A DNA stretch of 64,000 nt from Apostichopus japonicus (GCF_037975245.1 NC_092580.1:6858501-6922500), one strand, 5' to 3'; positions 12,545 through 25,100 are shown, numbered from the stretch's first letter. The notes: generated from the sequence alone by a model not told the origin. Numbers and translations: made by a program.

Positions 12545-12546
<2 letters not shown>

Positions 12547-12620
<74 letters not shown>
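12547..12620. repeat. (TA)n microsatellite
   Basis: About 37 consecutive TA units inside E1. Confidence 0.95.
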
Positions 12621-12994
12621 AAAGAAAATATATATTTTTCTCTTAGAGATATATATATTTATATTATAAATGTTGTGTCAGAGAATATATTTTTTTGCAG
12701 AATATATACAAATATGTCTAAACTGTATTTTTGAAGTAAACCATGTATGTATTTTGCAAGTAAAGCATATACATTGTTGTACATAATATATTCCGCTTTC
12801 TCGCGCCATAGATAACATGCTTAAACAAGCTTTACGTTAGGTACTTTTACCTCTTTTCTGACAATAGTTAACCTTATGAGCGAATGGACACTACTCTAAT
12901 TGTGGTGCGGTACCTATACTAGTATACGAAGTCGGACTTCGCGGCAAATACAGTGACGCAATGAGTAGCTTACTGATTGACCAATCACATCTCA

Positions 12995-13406
12995 CTTAAG
13001 CGTAATATTTCAATTAAGTGAAATAGATTGATCAATCACATTTCACTTAAGCGTAATTCTATTTCACTTAAGTAAAATGCAATTTAGCTTAAGTGAAATT
13101 GAAAAGCCATTTTGCTTACGTAGAGTAGCATTTTACTTAAGTACATTAAATTTTACTTCAGCACAATTGTATTTTACTTAAGTAGAATTGCATTTTACTA
13201 AAGTTTAATTCAATTCAGCTTATGCTAAATTGAATTTTACTTAAGTAAAATATGATATTGACAAAAACAGTTTGAACTTAAGCTAATATGAATTCCGCTT
13301 AAGTGGAATACAATTAAGCTTAAGTCAAAAACAATTCTACTTAAGTGCAATTCATTTCACTTAAGCTTAATTTTAGTCTACTTAATTGGAATTAATTCTA
13401 CTTAAG
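12995..13406. repeat. Array of CTTAAG palindromes at 21-bp spacing
   Basis: CTTAAG or a one-base variant begins at 13,046, 13,067, 13,088, 13,115, 13,136, 13,156, 13,177, 13,198, 13,219, 13,240, 13,277, 13,298, 13,319, 13,340, 13,360, 13,381 and 13,401. An outlying hexamer starts at 12,995. Steps are 20-21 bp except two (27 and 37). Flanking bases vary much more than the hexamer core. It lies in the MULE intron. Confidence 0.85.
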
Positions 13407-13614
13407 TAGAATACAGAGGTAAATGTTAAAACGGCTTGCCATACGACCAACGGACAAGCTACCTTTCACTGATTAGAATTGGACATCACAAGTGAGTTTA
13501 GTGAACCCTACAATTGAAAGTCACTCCTCCCAGAAATATACTAGAAATTATTCGCCCCCGCACGACATGTCGAAGCAACAAGACTGAAAAGAACGGATTT
13601 ATGTGCATGCTTAC

Positions 13615-13878
13615 CTCTGTATCAACGGCTCTTCTTTTCATCGCGCTCCTTGCTTTTTCTGCTTCAATTTTTTCCGGATTTGGGGGATGGGTGTGTTCAT
13701 TTGTTCGACCCACAACGTGATCTTCGGTGGTTCTGATGCGTGCTTTGCATTGATGAGCCCCACGACGCAGTACGCAGTCCCAGTTCAATATACCATCCGC
13801 CAATTCTTTTTGAAAATAATAAAGGTGGCCTTCAACCGCCAACTTTCTTCCCCCTCTTTCACTGGTTATGAACTCCAT
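13615..13878 (-). pseudogene. FLYWCH zinc finger, exon 1 of the MULE transposase
   Basis: An 88-codon exon from ATG at 13,878 to a consensus donor. The FLYWCH signature is intact: 'GRKLAVEGHLYYF', then Trp33, Cys35, Cys44, and His62 and His64 in 'NEHTHPP'. The exon ends 'MKRRAVDTE' in phase 0 and joins 'DRTRNVVARG' of exon 2, the usual linker between FLYWCH and MULE domains in such genes. The finger probably binds DNA. The exon itself is intact; pseudogene status comes from the exon 2 frameshift. Confidence 0.82.
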
Positions 13879-14350
13879 TTTGAAACCAACTTAGCACTAC
13901 TGCACAGTAGAATTTATGCTTCAAACCAGGGAGTTGTCTCTGTTTAAACCAGGCCTCGACTAATACGGTCGCCAACTCGCCAATTTAGCAAATATTGCAT
14001 TACGCTTGACTTTTTGGCGAGTGGCTAATTCGCTCACTGCCTTTATACGATAGGCTTACTATTAACTTGTGAGCCAATCAACAAATGCCTATTGCCTAAT
14101 GTTACAAATAACCGTATTATTATCAAGTGCACTGTTACAAGTAGGTCCTAAGGAACAGCTCTATTCACCAGCTTGAAATTAATTTGATACTAATCGCTCA
14201 AACTAAATGATGCACGATAGGTGTAACCAAACTGGAAAACAAAAAACTTAAATAAATGCGTAACGACAGCTCAAACAGGGGTACCTTGTGTGTACTATCG
14301 GTACAAATGAAAAGAGTGTTGTCAGTACGTTAACCGCAATCGCGCGATAA
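13879..14350. other. Non-coding segment between the MULE gene and E2
   Basis: No ORF of note. At 13,926-13,941 a CAGGGAGTTGTCTCTG stretch sits between TTCAAAC and TTTAAAC and may be a decayed member of the micro-insert family. Confidence 0.3.
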
Positions 14351-15905
14351 TATGGCGCGAGAAAGCGGAATATATTACGTACAAATATATATATGCTATA
14401 CTTGCGAAATACATACATGGATAACTTCAAAAATACATTTTAGACATATTTAAGTATATGTATACGCATATATTTTCTCTGAAAATTATATTTATTCCTT
14501 TAAAGTATATATTTATATATTCTCCAGGCGTACAGACGATATTTACTTAATAACAAATATGTATTCTTTACAAAAATATATATTCTCTTGCAGCAAATAT
14601 CATGTAAAAAAATATATATTCTCTTACATAAATTATTCATTTTTTTAGGCCATTGTATATTTATTCTCTAATAGAAAAATATATATCTTTCCATAATATC
14701 CTGTAAAGATATATGTACTAACACAAAAATTATATTTTTCTATGCCAAGGATTTATTTATTCTCTAAGAGAAAAATAAATATATATTCTCTAAGAGAAAA
14801 AATATATATATTCTCTAAAAAATATACATTTCAGTGAAAATGCGCCCTGCACCACTGCTGTAACAGTTTACCTGCCTTGGACAGTTTAATAGGCGCTCGC
14901 GGTAGATCGCAGGAAATTTGAGCTGTGCAAGTGAGTTTTCCACGTTTCCTTTGCAAGGCTTGGCAAATTGATTACGTAACACACCGGCTAACGTTCCAAA
15001 CTAATAACCTTGAAATGTGAAGAAGTGAGCAGTGGCCAAAATGAACGGCAGGTTTACTACAGGGCGTATTTTCAAGTGTTGAAATTCTGGTACAGAAAAA
15101 TATTTTTCTCTAACAAAATATATAAATTCTGTTACAGAAATTATATATATTCTATGCAAAAATATATTTGCATTGTGTACGGAATATATATATATATTAT
15201 CCAACATTCAAGCTCTATTCTGTGCGAAAAATATATTCTGTACGATAAATATATTCTGTACGAAAAATATATATGCTATACAAAATACGGAGCTCTGTAA
15301 GTGCCAACTGAGATGTTGGTGTTTCAGTACTTCAGTGAACAGCTTATTCATTATATTGGCCATAAGTGTGCAAGTACAATGTACTTCCTTGCTCAGAACC
15401 GAAATGCAGTTCAAAGTTAGTGGTTTTGCGACATCACATTGCACATGATAGTACGGCGTTACGATCGACAGCAAAGCCTGCTGTATCTATAGCCGGCTTA
15501 ACAGTCCCATTAACATATCGTATAACATACGTAACATACGCATAGCAGCATTACTGCAATCATGGCGTCCAGATATAGCGCGTAAGTAGGATAGTTGGTA
15601 GTGTGATGTTAACGTTAGACTACTCTAAACAGCATACCTATTACTTACACTAGGCTAAGACTTAGCATATGATCCACTATTTGCTCTTCTCTAACCACAG
15701 TCTTTCAATTATTTTGTTGCACTTCTGCAAGGACTTTAAACATCAACGGAAAGAAAGCGGATGTGAAGAAAGCAGCAATATAATGAATAAGCTGGTCACT
15801 GAAGTTACTTAACAACAAAACATCTCAGTTGGCACTTACAGAGCACCGTCATTTGTTCAGTATATATATTTTTTTTTACAGAATATATTTTTTGCACAGA
15901 ATAGA
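14351..15905. mobile_element. AT-rich TIR element E2 (rearranged, right end missing)
   Basis: Begins with the same TATGGCGCGAGAAAGCGG end as E1 and follows E1 through the AT satellite and the 'aatgcgccctgca' segment to about 15,040. The next part is inverted: 15,283-15,500 is the reverse complement of E1 sequence around 11,430-11,530 plus 11,905-12,060. At 15,782-15,905 part of that segment appears again in forward orientation, so 15,293-15,360 and 15,782-15,870 form an inverted repeat. No right TIR found. It lacks both micro-inserts and the MITE found in E1. Confidence 0.6.
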
Positions 15906-16026
15906 AAGGCCTACCTGACATGTCAATAAAACATTGTATCCTAATTCACAAGTCAGTATTATGAGGCATAGCTTCGGCTGTTGTCCACAAACTTTCAGTT
16001 CTGTTACCAAATTGTTGACCCTTATT

Positions 16027-16325
16027 ATGGCCAGCAAGAAAAGACGAAACTTTGAATTCATCGGGGGTGTTGAAGAAATTGGGAGGGTGGCTGATCATTG
16101 TAGTACTTTGCTGCTAAATGATCAGAACAACCCAGATTGCTTGCAGAAATAAAGGAGGAAATTCAAAAAGAGTGTGCTCAACTCAAGTCTCAAGTCAGTG
16201 GCAAAAATATTCCATTTGGTCCCCTATCCCAGCTTGTAATCCAGGAAGGCTACAACTATCCTCTGTTGTCTGAATTATTTAAAGTATTGGTACACCTTTT
16301 GCACGCAAAGTAAGGCTTCCAAGCG
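16027..16325 (+). pseudogene. Unrecognised coding remnant
   Basis: ATG 16,027 opens 'MASKKRRNFEFIGG' and runs 41 codons to a stop at 16,149. A one-base shift then gives a further open stretch with 'PFGPLSQLVIQEGYNY' to about 16,320. The codon usage and continuity suggest a broken protein, probably from a mobile element, but I do not recognise the family. Confidence 0.3.
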
Positions 16326-16489
16326 GCAGGTTTAAGCAAATACAAGTATGTTGGAGTTTACAGTTTTTGAGTTTTAGATCTTACGGATGCCCATAAGCTC
16401 ATTTCCAATGCCAATAGCCCCCTATTCGCACGAGGCGTAACGCACATGTTATCTGATAGGCTGGTCGGTGGGAGATACTGTAGCTTATA

Positions 16490-16970
16490 AACAAGGTTTC
16501 CACAACTTGGCGACTCAAAATGACCTTTGATCTCAATAAAATATTGTACTGAACGTGTAACAACTACATACTAAATATGAGATCCGTTCAACATTCCCTT
16601 CTTGAGATATCGTGTTTACAAGGTTTACACTATTTGACCCCTGGTGAACCCAAATGACCTTTGACCTCCACATTAAACTAGAGGCTTTTGCTCCTAAATG
16701 TGGTCCCCTACTCACGAACTTAAATATGATATTGGTTTAAGCTTACATCCTTGAGATATCGTCTTTACAAGGTTTTTACTATTTGGCCCCTGGTGACTCA
16801 AAATGATCTTTGACCTACCCACAAAACAAAAGGGTTCTTCTACCCAATGTGTTACTCATATACACCAATATTAGATTGGTCAAAGCTTCACTTCCTGAGA
16901 TATCGTATTTACAAGCGAGGCGTTACACCCCCCCCCCAACACACACGCATACATGCATACACACTCTCCG
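16490..16970. repeat. About 125-bp dispersed tandem repeat
   Basis: Three diverged units carry 'tgacctttgacct', then 'gagatatcgt.tttacaaggtt'. The last ends at 'ggcgttacac' and a C-rich and CA-rich tract near 16,925. Related to the block ending near 7,980. Non-coding. Confidence 0.6.
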
Positions 16971-17106
16971 CCCGCATGAATGCATAGGTTACGATTGTCA
17001 TCGAAACCAAAACTGAAATCTCTTGTTGCACACCCTCATTTTTACTGGAATAATAGCCTTAACCCCGCCTACATCGGCTGTCAATCAATCGTCGAAATTT
17101 CCGAGG

Positions 17107-17390
17107 AAGGGGATTGTCCGGGGGGAAATTGTCCGGGGAGAAATTGTCCGGGGGGAAATTGTCCGTGGGGAAATTGTCCGGGGGGAAATTGTCATGGGTG
17201 GGAATTGTCCGGAGTGGGAATTGTCCGGGGGGCAATTGTCAGGGTTGGCAATTGTCCGGGTGGGAATTGTCCGGGGGGCAATTGTCAGGGTTGGGAATTG
17301 TCCGGGGGGCAATTGTCCCAGGGGGAATCGTCCGGGGGGTAATCGTCCGGGGGGAAATCGTCCAGGGGGGAATTGTCCGGGAACCGGGCA
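17107..17390. repeat. GC-rich 15-bp minisatellite, inverse orientation
   Basis: About 18 units of GGGGAAATTGTCCGG type, the reverse complement of the 5,200-5,455 array. Just outside is 'gggcattgtga', matching 'gggcattgtgg' at the edge of the first array, so the two probably share one parent element. Confidence 0.85.
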
Positions 17391-18043
17391 TTGTGAGCTA
17401 TTTGTTCTGCTTTAGCGATATTGTTCAGGGTGATATGCAGTTGAATCAAAATATTAAAGTTGCATAATGTGTGTAATTTTACACCAATCTGGTTGTATAT
17501 ACCACACTTAACCAATGGAAATAAAGATAGAATACCTGAAATATAAGCTGTTACTATAGTCTACCAAAATCCCAACACAAAGAAAGATGGTACTGAGCAT
17601 ACTTTGGAGATATTTGCAAATGAAATGTCAATACTGCATAATGAACATGAAGTGGCAATTGGTGGGAAACAATGATTAGGGGGGCTTATTGTGATTATTA
17701 CCATGTAAATATATATATTACACAGTACTTAGTAACATTGAGGGGTTTACAATAGTGTTGTAATGTTACATCACCTGGTCAGATGGATACAAGAGTTACA
17801 ATCAGGTTATCCTGTTAAAGCTTTCACAAGTTTTTATTCTCCATTGTGGGATGTATCAGATGGCTGCACATGTTGCTTCATGCTGCTGCAGTGGTGTCAA
17901 AGCACAAAGCTAATTTGCTTAAATCACATACAGAATGATACAGTTGGGTAGAAATGAGGGTGAGTAGAATATTACTATTTATAACATCTCATAATACAGA
18001 AATGTACCTTTCTTGGATTATTTCCTTTCTTTTGTTTTTACAG
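17391..18043. other. Non-coding DNA upstream of the first plexin coding exon
   Basis: No ORF of note. It ends in a strong pyrimidine tract and 'tttttacag' (AG 18,042-18,043), so this is probably the last part of an intron behind an unseen 5'-UTR exon. No promoter could be assigned. Confidence 0.5.
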
Positions 18044-19150
18044 TGAGACATGAATCTTTTCTGCATACTGGTGGACATATTTGAGATTACATAGCTAATG
18101 TACCAGATCATATTTCCAATGGAACCCAAGTGCAGGATTGTCTTCATCTTTTTATACATTTTATATTTTTTCAAAGGAACCAAACATTTTTGTTTTGGGT
18201 CATTGGATGCCTACAACTTAAATTCCTTTTCAGTTAACTCAGAAACAAGTTTGAATCATTTCACTGTGGCAAAGGATGGAAGTAGCATTTATATCGGAGG
18301 AGTGGGGAGACTGTATCGCTTATCAAGAGACTTCAGTGAACTGACCAGTGTGAGTACTCAAGATAATAGTGGAAATAACACAAACAAGATTTTATCTATT
18401 GCACCTCAGCCAGTGGACAAATTAATTTCATGTGGATCCGGTCTGAATAGAACATGTCAGCTTCGGAATCTGGATGACTTGAGGGATACAAAAGATGAAA
18501 CTCTATCTTCCCTCAAGGTGACTGAAGATCAGAATCCAGCAATTGGTTTAGTGGTTACTCATCCAGCTGGAGTTGATGTTAACCTCGCCTTCTATGTTGC
18601 TCAGAATATCAGAGGAGCATCACCAATATCTGCCAATTGTTTGTCAAGATCAGATAGAATCTGCCAGATGGGTGATAATAAAAATACAGGCCAGTTTGCG
18701 AGCGAAGTATTGCCAAATTTTTTGATAAGATATGTTGCCTCATTTTCATATCATAACTACACTTACTTTTTTGCATCACAGCTACAGGATGCAACAGGTA
18801 TAAGACAGCCAAACTACATTGTCCCTAAACTGAGCCGTGTTTGTCAAACAGACAGTTCATCATCAATGGATGGTTTTACTGAAATCACTTTAGAATGCAG
18901 AGGGGTTAATAACACTCTGTATAGCATTGTACAATCATCCCAGGTAGTGGATGGTCAACTCTTTGCTGTATTTGTCAAGAATAATGAAGATGAATCTTTT
19001 GACCTAGCTAGTCAGTCTGCTCTCTGTGTATATGAGATGAAGAATTTGATTGAAAAGTTTGAAGATGCAACAACTGACTGTTCCTGTATTCGAGACGAAG
19101 GATCAACACCCAGTGCCATCAATTTCCTGAATAATGCTCAATGTAGACTG
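18044..19150 (+). CDS. Plexin exon 1: signal peptide and most of Sema
   Basis: The acceptor at 18,043 gives 54 nt of 5' UTR, then ATG 18,098. The alternative ATG 18,119 gives a more typical signal peptide start (MEPKCRIVFIFLY). Coding 18,098-19,150 is 351 codons ending in phase 0. Sema hallmarks include 'SSIYIGGVGRLYRLS', paired cysteines such as 'CGSGLNRTCQL', and 'ALCVYEM'. Donor is CTG|GTAAGTATAG. The frame stays open for another 150 codons downstream, but that is satellite sequence and not coding. Confidence 0.92.
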
Positions 19151-22100
19151 GTAAGTATAGTCACATATTATACTGTGGTCAGTATAGTATATATACTATA
19201 TTGTGGTAAATATAGTCACATATTATACTGTGGTCAGTATAGTAATATACTATATTGTGGTAAGTATAGTAATATACTATATTGTGGTCAGTATAGTAAT
19301 ATACTATATTGTGGTAAGTATAGTAATATACTATATTGTGGTATGTATAGTAATATACTATATTTTGGTAAGTATAGTAATATACTATATCGTGGTAAGT
19401 ATAGTAATATACTATATTGTTGTAAGTATAGTAATATACTATATTGTGGTAAGTATAGTAATATAAGTATACTTAATATACTATATTGTGGTAAGTATAG
19501 CAATATACTATATTGTGGTAAGTATAGTAATATACTACATTGTGGCAGAGTATCTACAGTAGTGTTTGCACAGGTTATCTGGGGTACCCGCCCGACGCAA
19601 TAATACCCGGTTCCTAATTTATTACCCGATTCCTAAGCAAAGTGTGGCAAACCGACGGTTATGCAGATTTCCCATTGACTTAGTTTGGTGTTAGGCTACC
19701 ATGTGGTCGATGATAATAGCAATAACGAATGTATCCGCACGATGCGATACTACCCGGTTCCTAATTTATTACCCGAATCCTACGCAAAGTGTGATTGTTT
19801 AAAAAAAAAAAAAATTGGGGGCAAACTGATGGTTAGGCAGATTTCCCATTGACTTAGTGTGGTGTGAGGCAACCATGTGGTCAAACGTAACAGCAAGAAT
19901 GAAAGTATTCCATGGATATCTTATAACTGCATCACAATTTCAGCACATAAACAGATGGTTAGGCTTAGCTAGATTTCTCATTGACTTAGTGTGGTGTTGG
20001 CTACCATGTGAAAGAAATGATTTCTTATTCGTTCATTTCATAGAAGGCTGACAAGGAATTTTACAAGATGTTTATGAATTATAGCCGGAATAACTAAAAA
20101 ATAATTATCGCAAGTGGCTTTTTACTAATCGTTTATTCCAAATGCGATCAAATTGCGCGAATCGTGCAATCTCGTGGCTAATGCAAACCCTGGGCATGCA
20201 TAATAGATAGAAGAAGTAACGATTGTTTAAGAGCTAAATTGGATATTTATATGGTTTGATCCAATAGACGTGCACGAGCAAGCATAAGCAGGGGTGGCAG
20301 TGCGATGTTAGTAGTAATGCTAATTATAATTAAATTATTTATTTATTAACAAGTCAATGAAAGAAACAAAAGCAAACAAAAATGTTTGAGGAAGGTTTTA
20401 TACCTTTATCTTACACCTACGTATTTGAACATGAAAACATTGTCAGTAGAGAACATAATGCATTTATTACAGCATCGTAATTTCTTGAAAATTGTGATAC
20501 ACGAGGGTAAACAATTTTTTCCGGGTACCCGGATACCCGACGGGATGACGGCCCTTGGGTACCTGGTTCCCGATTTTTGGACCCGTGTAAACTACAGTAT
20601 AGTAATGTAGGTCAGATTAAGTCCTAGTCAAATGAGTCACATTCTGTCTTATGTACTAGTCATATACAGTTAGTCATTCACAATACCTTGTACAAAGTCT
20701 ACCTATAAAAAATAGAGATTTGCACCCATTGTTTAAGGCACATTAAGGTGATTAGAAAGTTGTTGTAAGTTTCTTATTGAAAAATTCCATTACTTCAGTT
20801 GCAATGCTTGTATCATGAAGGGAAAGATCTATAATTTACAATAGAAACCAATCAATTATTACAATGATATGCTTCAGTGTAATAGCAGGCTGGGCTCAAG
20901 AGCCGTTGCATAGCTAGGCTTGTGTTTTAAGATGGGGGGGGGGGGCAATGTTTTTATATAGGGGCAAGCATTATTATTATTATTATTATTACACATAATT
21001 TATATAGCACCTTATTCAATTAAAAAATTGCTCTAAAGCGCTTTACAGCCAAAGATAAAATATTTGTTAAAAGTATAAAAGTTAAAAGGTTATAAAAGTT
21101 AAGATTGTATAGAAAAATATATGATAATGTAATGTAATGATATGATAATGTAGAATGTAAAAAATAAATAGAAAAATTATGACTAAAATACAAAATAACA
21201 CCTGAATTAAGTACGTGCAGCAAGTAGAATAAAAAGTACATTAATCTGTGTTGGCAATTAAAAAATTGCTGTAAGGCGCCTAACAGCAAAAGACAAAAAT
21301 ATGTTAAAAGTAAAAAAGTTCAAAAGGTTATAAAAGTTAAGATTGTATAGAAAAATAAATGATAGAAATGTTAAAAAATAAATAAATAGAAAAATTATGA
21401 CTAAAATACAAAATAACACCTGAACTAAGTATGTACAGCAAGTATAAAAATAAGTACTGTACATTAATCTGTGTTGGCAGCTCTGAAAAACAGTGTTTTA
21501 AGTAATTCCTTGAATTGCGTTAAGTGTATATTAATATTGCATATGTCCTGGGGTAAGTTATTCCATAATGTGGCAGCAGTATAATCAAAACGTTTAAATT
21601 CATATGTTGATGATCGGGAAGAAGGCACATAAGTAAATTTTTATTCATTGAGCGTAAGGATCTAGGCGGAATATAAGGTATGGTCTCATTGGTGATGTAA
21701 CTAGGGGTCAAGTGATTAAGAGCCTTAAAGGTAAGTAAAAGAATTTTAAATTTTGATCTAAATCGTACAGGTAACTAATGTAGTTCATTATGTTCATACA
21801 ATACAGGAGATATATGGTTGCGACGAGGAGTTCTAGATATAAGGCGAGCTGCACAATTTTGTGTGCGTTGTAGGCGGTTTGTTAGAGACTGTGAAATACC
21901 AGATAGTAAAGAATTGCAATAATCGAAGCGAGAGGTAACAAGGGATTGAACCAGTATTTTACATGCATCAGTTGTAATGAAATCTCTTATTCTACCTATA
22001 TTACGAATATGGAAATAGCAAGACTTGATAATATGATTAACTTGGGTCTCCATGGTATGATGAGAGTCAAAGTAAACTCCTAAATTCTTAACAATAGATG

Positions 22101-25100
22101 CAGGATAAATGGTATTGGTCCCAACTGTTATGTGCGGAGTTACATCGTCTTTCAATTGGGTTTTAGGTGAAAAAATAATAAGTTCCGTTTTAACATCATT
22201 TAACATAAGTTTGTTTCTCCTCAACCACATCCCAACATTGTTTACACATTCCTGCAACTTTTCTTGTATTTCTGTCCATGACATTTTGGGATCGAACTGT
22301 AAATAGAGTTGCGTATCATCGGCGTAGCAGTGGTAGTTGACTTGGTGACGCTTTATGATTTCACACAATGGTTTGGTGAACATACAATAAATGATGGGGC
22401 CAAGTACTGAGCCTTGTGGGACGCCACTGCTAAGTTGTACCGCTGTCGACGAAGTCTGGCCAATTTTGACCCATTGCTTTCTTCCTGTCATATAAGATTT
22501 AAACCAGCTTAATGCATTGTGTGTAACCCCAAAAGTTTTTTCCAGACGTTGAAACAAAATTTGGTGGTCGATGACATCGAAAGCAGCGGACAAGTCAAGT
22601 AAGATAAGAGCCACATTAAACTTTGAATCAAGTGAAACCGCTATGTCGTTGTGCAACTCCGTTGAGTGGTGTTGCCTGTAGGCAGACTGGTAGATATCGT
22701 GCAGTGCATTTACAGCTAGGTGGTGACTTAATCTGTTTGCAATGAGGCATGACCTATTATTATTAAAGAAATACATTTTTTTAGGTCCAAATGTTGCAAA
22801 CTCAATGGTATGAACCAATTTATCCATCAATGACATCAATAAATTTGTAGTTACAACTGTCAGACTGTATATTCAGGTTAATTTTCATGGGACCTTTCTT
22901 CTATATAAGTGACATGTCTTACTGTGATAGATTACCCTGCATTTAAAGGCATTTGTGCACTTGGCAAAACATTGCACCGAAATGTGTTAAACCAATTGCC
23001 CAGGAAATATGAGAAATTAACACTTTGTAGGCATGCAGATAAATCATGGCTGGACCAGAGCCAATTGTGCAAGATTATTTTGTATTTAAGGAAATAAACC
23101 CTTTACTGTGTGACACTGACTTTCTCCATTAAATTCTGTTCAGGCCTCTGTTTTATTTTTATTCACTCCCTTTCTGCCACCCATTACCTAAAATAAAATT
23201 ATTGCAGTTCAGATTCATTCAATCCAGCCTCCAGAGTGTCCTGAGCCATGTAGCTTCAATGTACAGTACACTGTACAGTACCTTTATAGAGCTCTGTTGC
23301 ACAAGCCAGCTGTGTGTATTCCAAATTTCATACCAAAGTTACAGGTAAAAAAAGGTATGGAAACAAACCATGTGGGTGGAACAAGACTTATTCTTGGGGG
23401 GTTATTGCCAAAACATTTGCAACAGCAGGCAAGTGGAGGACAAACACATCTATCCAGAATAGACCCAAATGATTTTGTGAAAGTACTGTTAAAACTGCTA
23501 ACATTGACAGGTACGCCATTCAGTATTCCAAACATGTTTAAATGTGACAAACTTTATCTTACCATTATTGATTTGTGAAATAACCATACAAGAATGTTTG
23601 CAGCCAATTTACACAGTTAAAGTTACAACGATAACCGTGACCAAAGACCTGGAAGATGTTTTTAGTTCAATGATGTAAAAATGTAACAAATCTCTTGTTC
23701 TAACAGTAAAACAAGAATTTGTTTGATTAATTTATGTTTCCCACTGCTGCTAAACAGCTGTATTTATTTAGACAAATTTGTTTCATACAACTAAGGTACT
23801 CTGATATATTAAAGTTAAATTTCAAGATCATTATGAAGGCATGTATCTATGGCAAGCTGATTAAAGGGGTATGGCAGTTGTTGCCTTTGGTAATGGATTT
23901 TTGGTTCCTTGCTGAAAAGCAAAGGAACCTTTGTAGTCACGCCGGCGTGTGTGTACGTGTGTGACACGATAACTCACCAAGGGAATGATTGATCAATGCC
24001 ATACTTGATGGTTGGGTGGTCCATAATAAGTTGATGAACCCTTTTGATTTTGGTGCTCATATTATGAATATTAATGAGGTCAAAGCGTCAAAATCTTCAA
24101 ATTGCAATACTTCAGAAACCACAAGTTGGGCATTCTTCAAACTTTGTATGGTGATATTGGTAGATGACCTTTACATGCAAATGTGTCTTGCAATTGATGT
24201 CATGAATATTTATGAGGAGGCTGGACTGAGTGTTATATTTGTAACAGAAGTTTGTATGCAAGATAACCCAACAAGGGAATGATTGATCAATGCTATACTT
24301 GTTGGGTTTGTGCCTCGGTGGTCCATACTGAGTTGATGAACACTGTTGATTTTGGTGCTCATATCATGAATATGAATGTGGTCACAGCGTCAAACGTCTA
24401 AATCTTCAAATTGCAATATTATGGAAACCACAAGTTGGGGATTCTGCAAACTTGGTACTGTATGGTGATATTGGTAGATGACCTTTACATACTGATGTGT
24501 CTTACAATTGATATCATGCATATTTATGAGGAGGCGGGACTGAGCGTTGTTTTAGTAACTGAAGTTTGTATGCACAAAAACTAGAAAAGGGAGTCATTGA
24601 TCAATAACATACATGGTAGGTGGGTGGTCCATAATGATTAGATCAATTTGTGCTCATATAATGAATATTAATGAGGTCACAGAGTCAAATGTCAAATCTT
24701 CAAATTGCAATAACGTGGCAACCACAAGTTGGGGATTTTCAAACTTGGTTTGGTAGACCACCTAGATACATGCTGATGTGTATTGCAATTGACATGCATA
24801 TTTATGAGGAGGCGGGACTGAGCATTATTTTTGGATCAAAAGTTTGTATGCACAATATCTAGACAAGGGAATGATTGATCAATAACAAATTTGGTGGGTG
24901 GGTGATCCATAGTAAGTTTTGTGCTCATATAATGAGTATTTATGAGGTCACAGAGTCAAACGTCTAATCTTCAAGTTGCAATAACTTGACAATCAAGTCA
25001 CTGTTTCATACATGTGAGTGTGTTATTGGTAGGTATACGCCTACACATGGCAATGTGTGTTGCAATTGATAACATGTGTATTTGTGGGGAGTGTGTACAT

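Larger units (their letters stand above)
10741..12810. mobile_element. AT-rich TIR element E1 (complete)
   Basis: The left end TATGGCGCGAGAAAGCGG is repeated inverted at the right end (CCGCTTTCTCGCGCCATA, 12,793-12,810), and similarity extends about 100 bp inward. Flanks are GATAAC on both sides (10,735-10,740 and 12,811-12,816), a 6-bp target duplication. Inside: satellite of palindromic 'ctaagagaaaaatatatat' units (about 10,930-11,165), a unique segment (11,180-12,060), and another AT satellite. No coding capacity. It hosts two micro-inserts and a hAT MITE. Superfamily unknown. Confidence 0.7.
10528..13614 (-). other. Intron of the FLYWCH-MULE transposase gene
   Basis: Donor 'acagag|gtaagc' on the minus strand (GT at 13,614-13,613) and the acceptor at 10,528 join phase 0 to phase 0, giving a continuous FLYWCH-MULE reading frame. 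The 3.1-kb intron is mostly the E1 element (10,741-12,810) and a 21-bp CTTAAG array (12,995-13,406). Confidence 0.75.

Noticed and set aside
19151-19603. Continuation of the plexin exon 1 reading frame for another 150 codons
   Set aside because: It is the 27-bp satellite plus flanking DNA. The true donor is at 19,151 and the Sema domain continues in exon 2.
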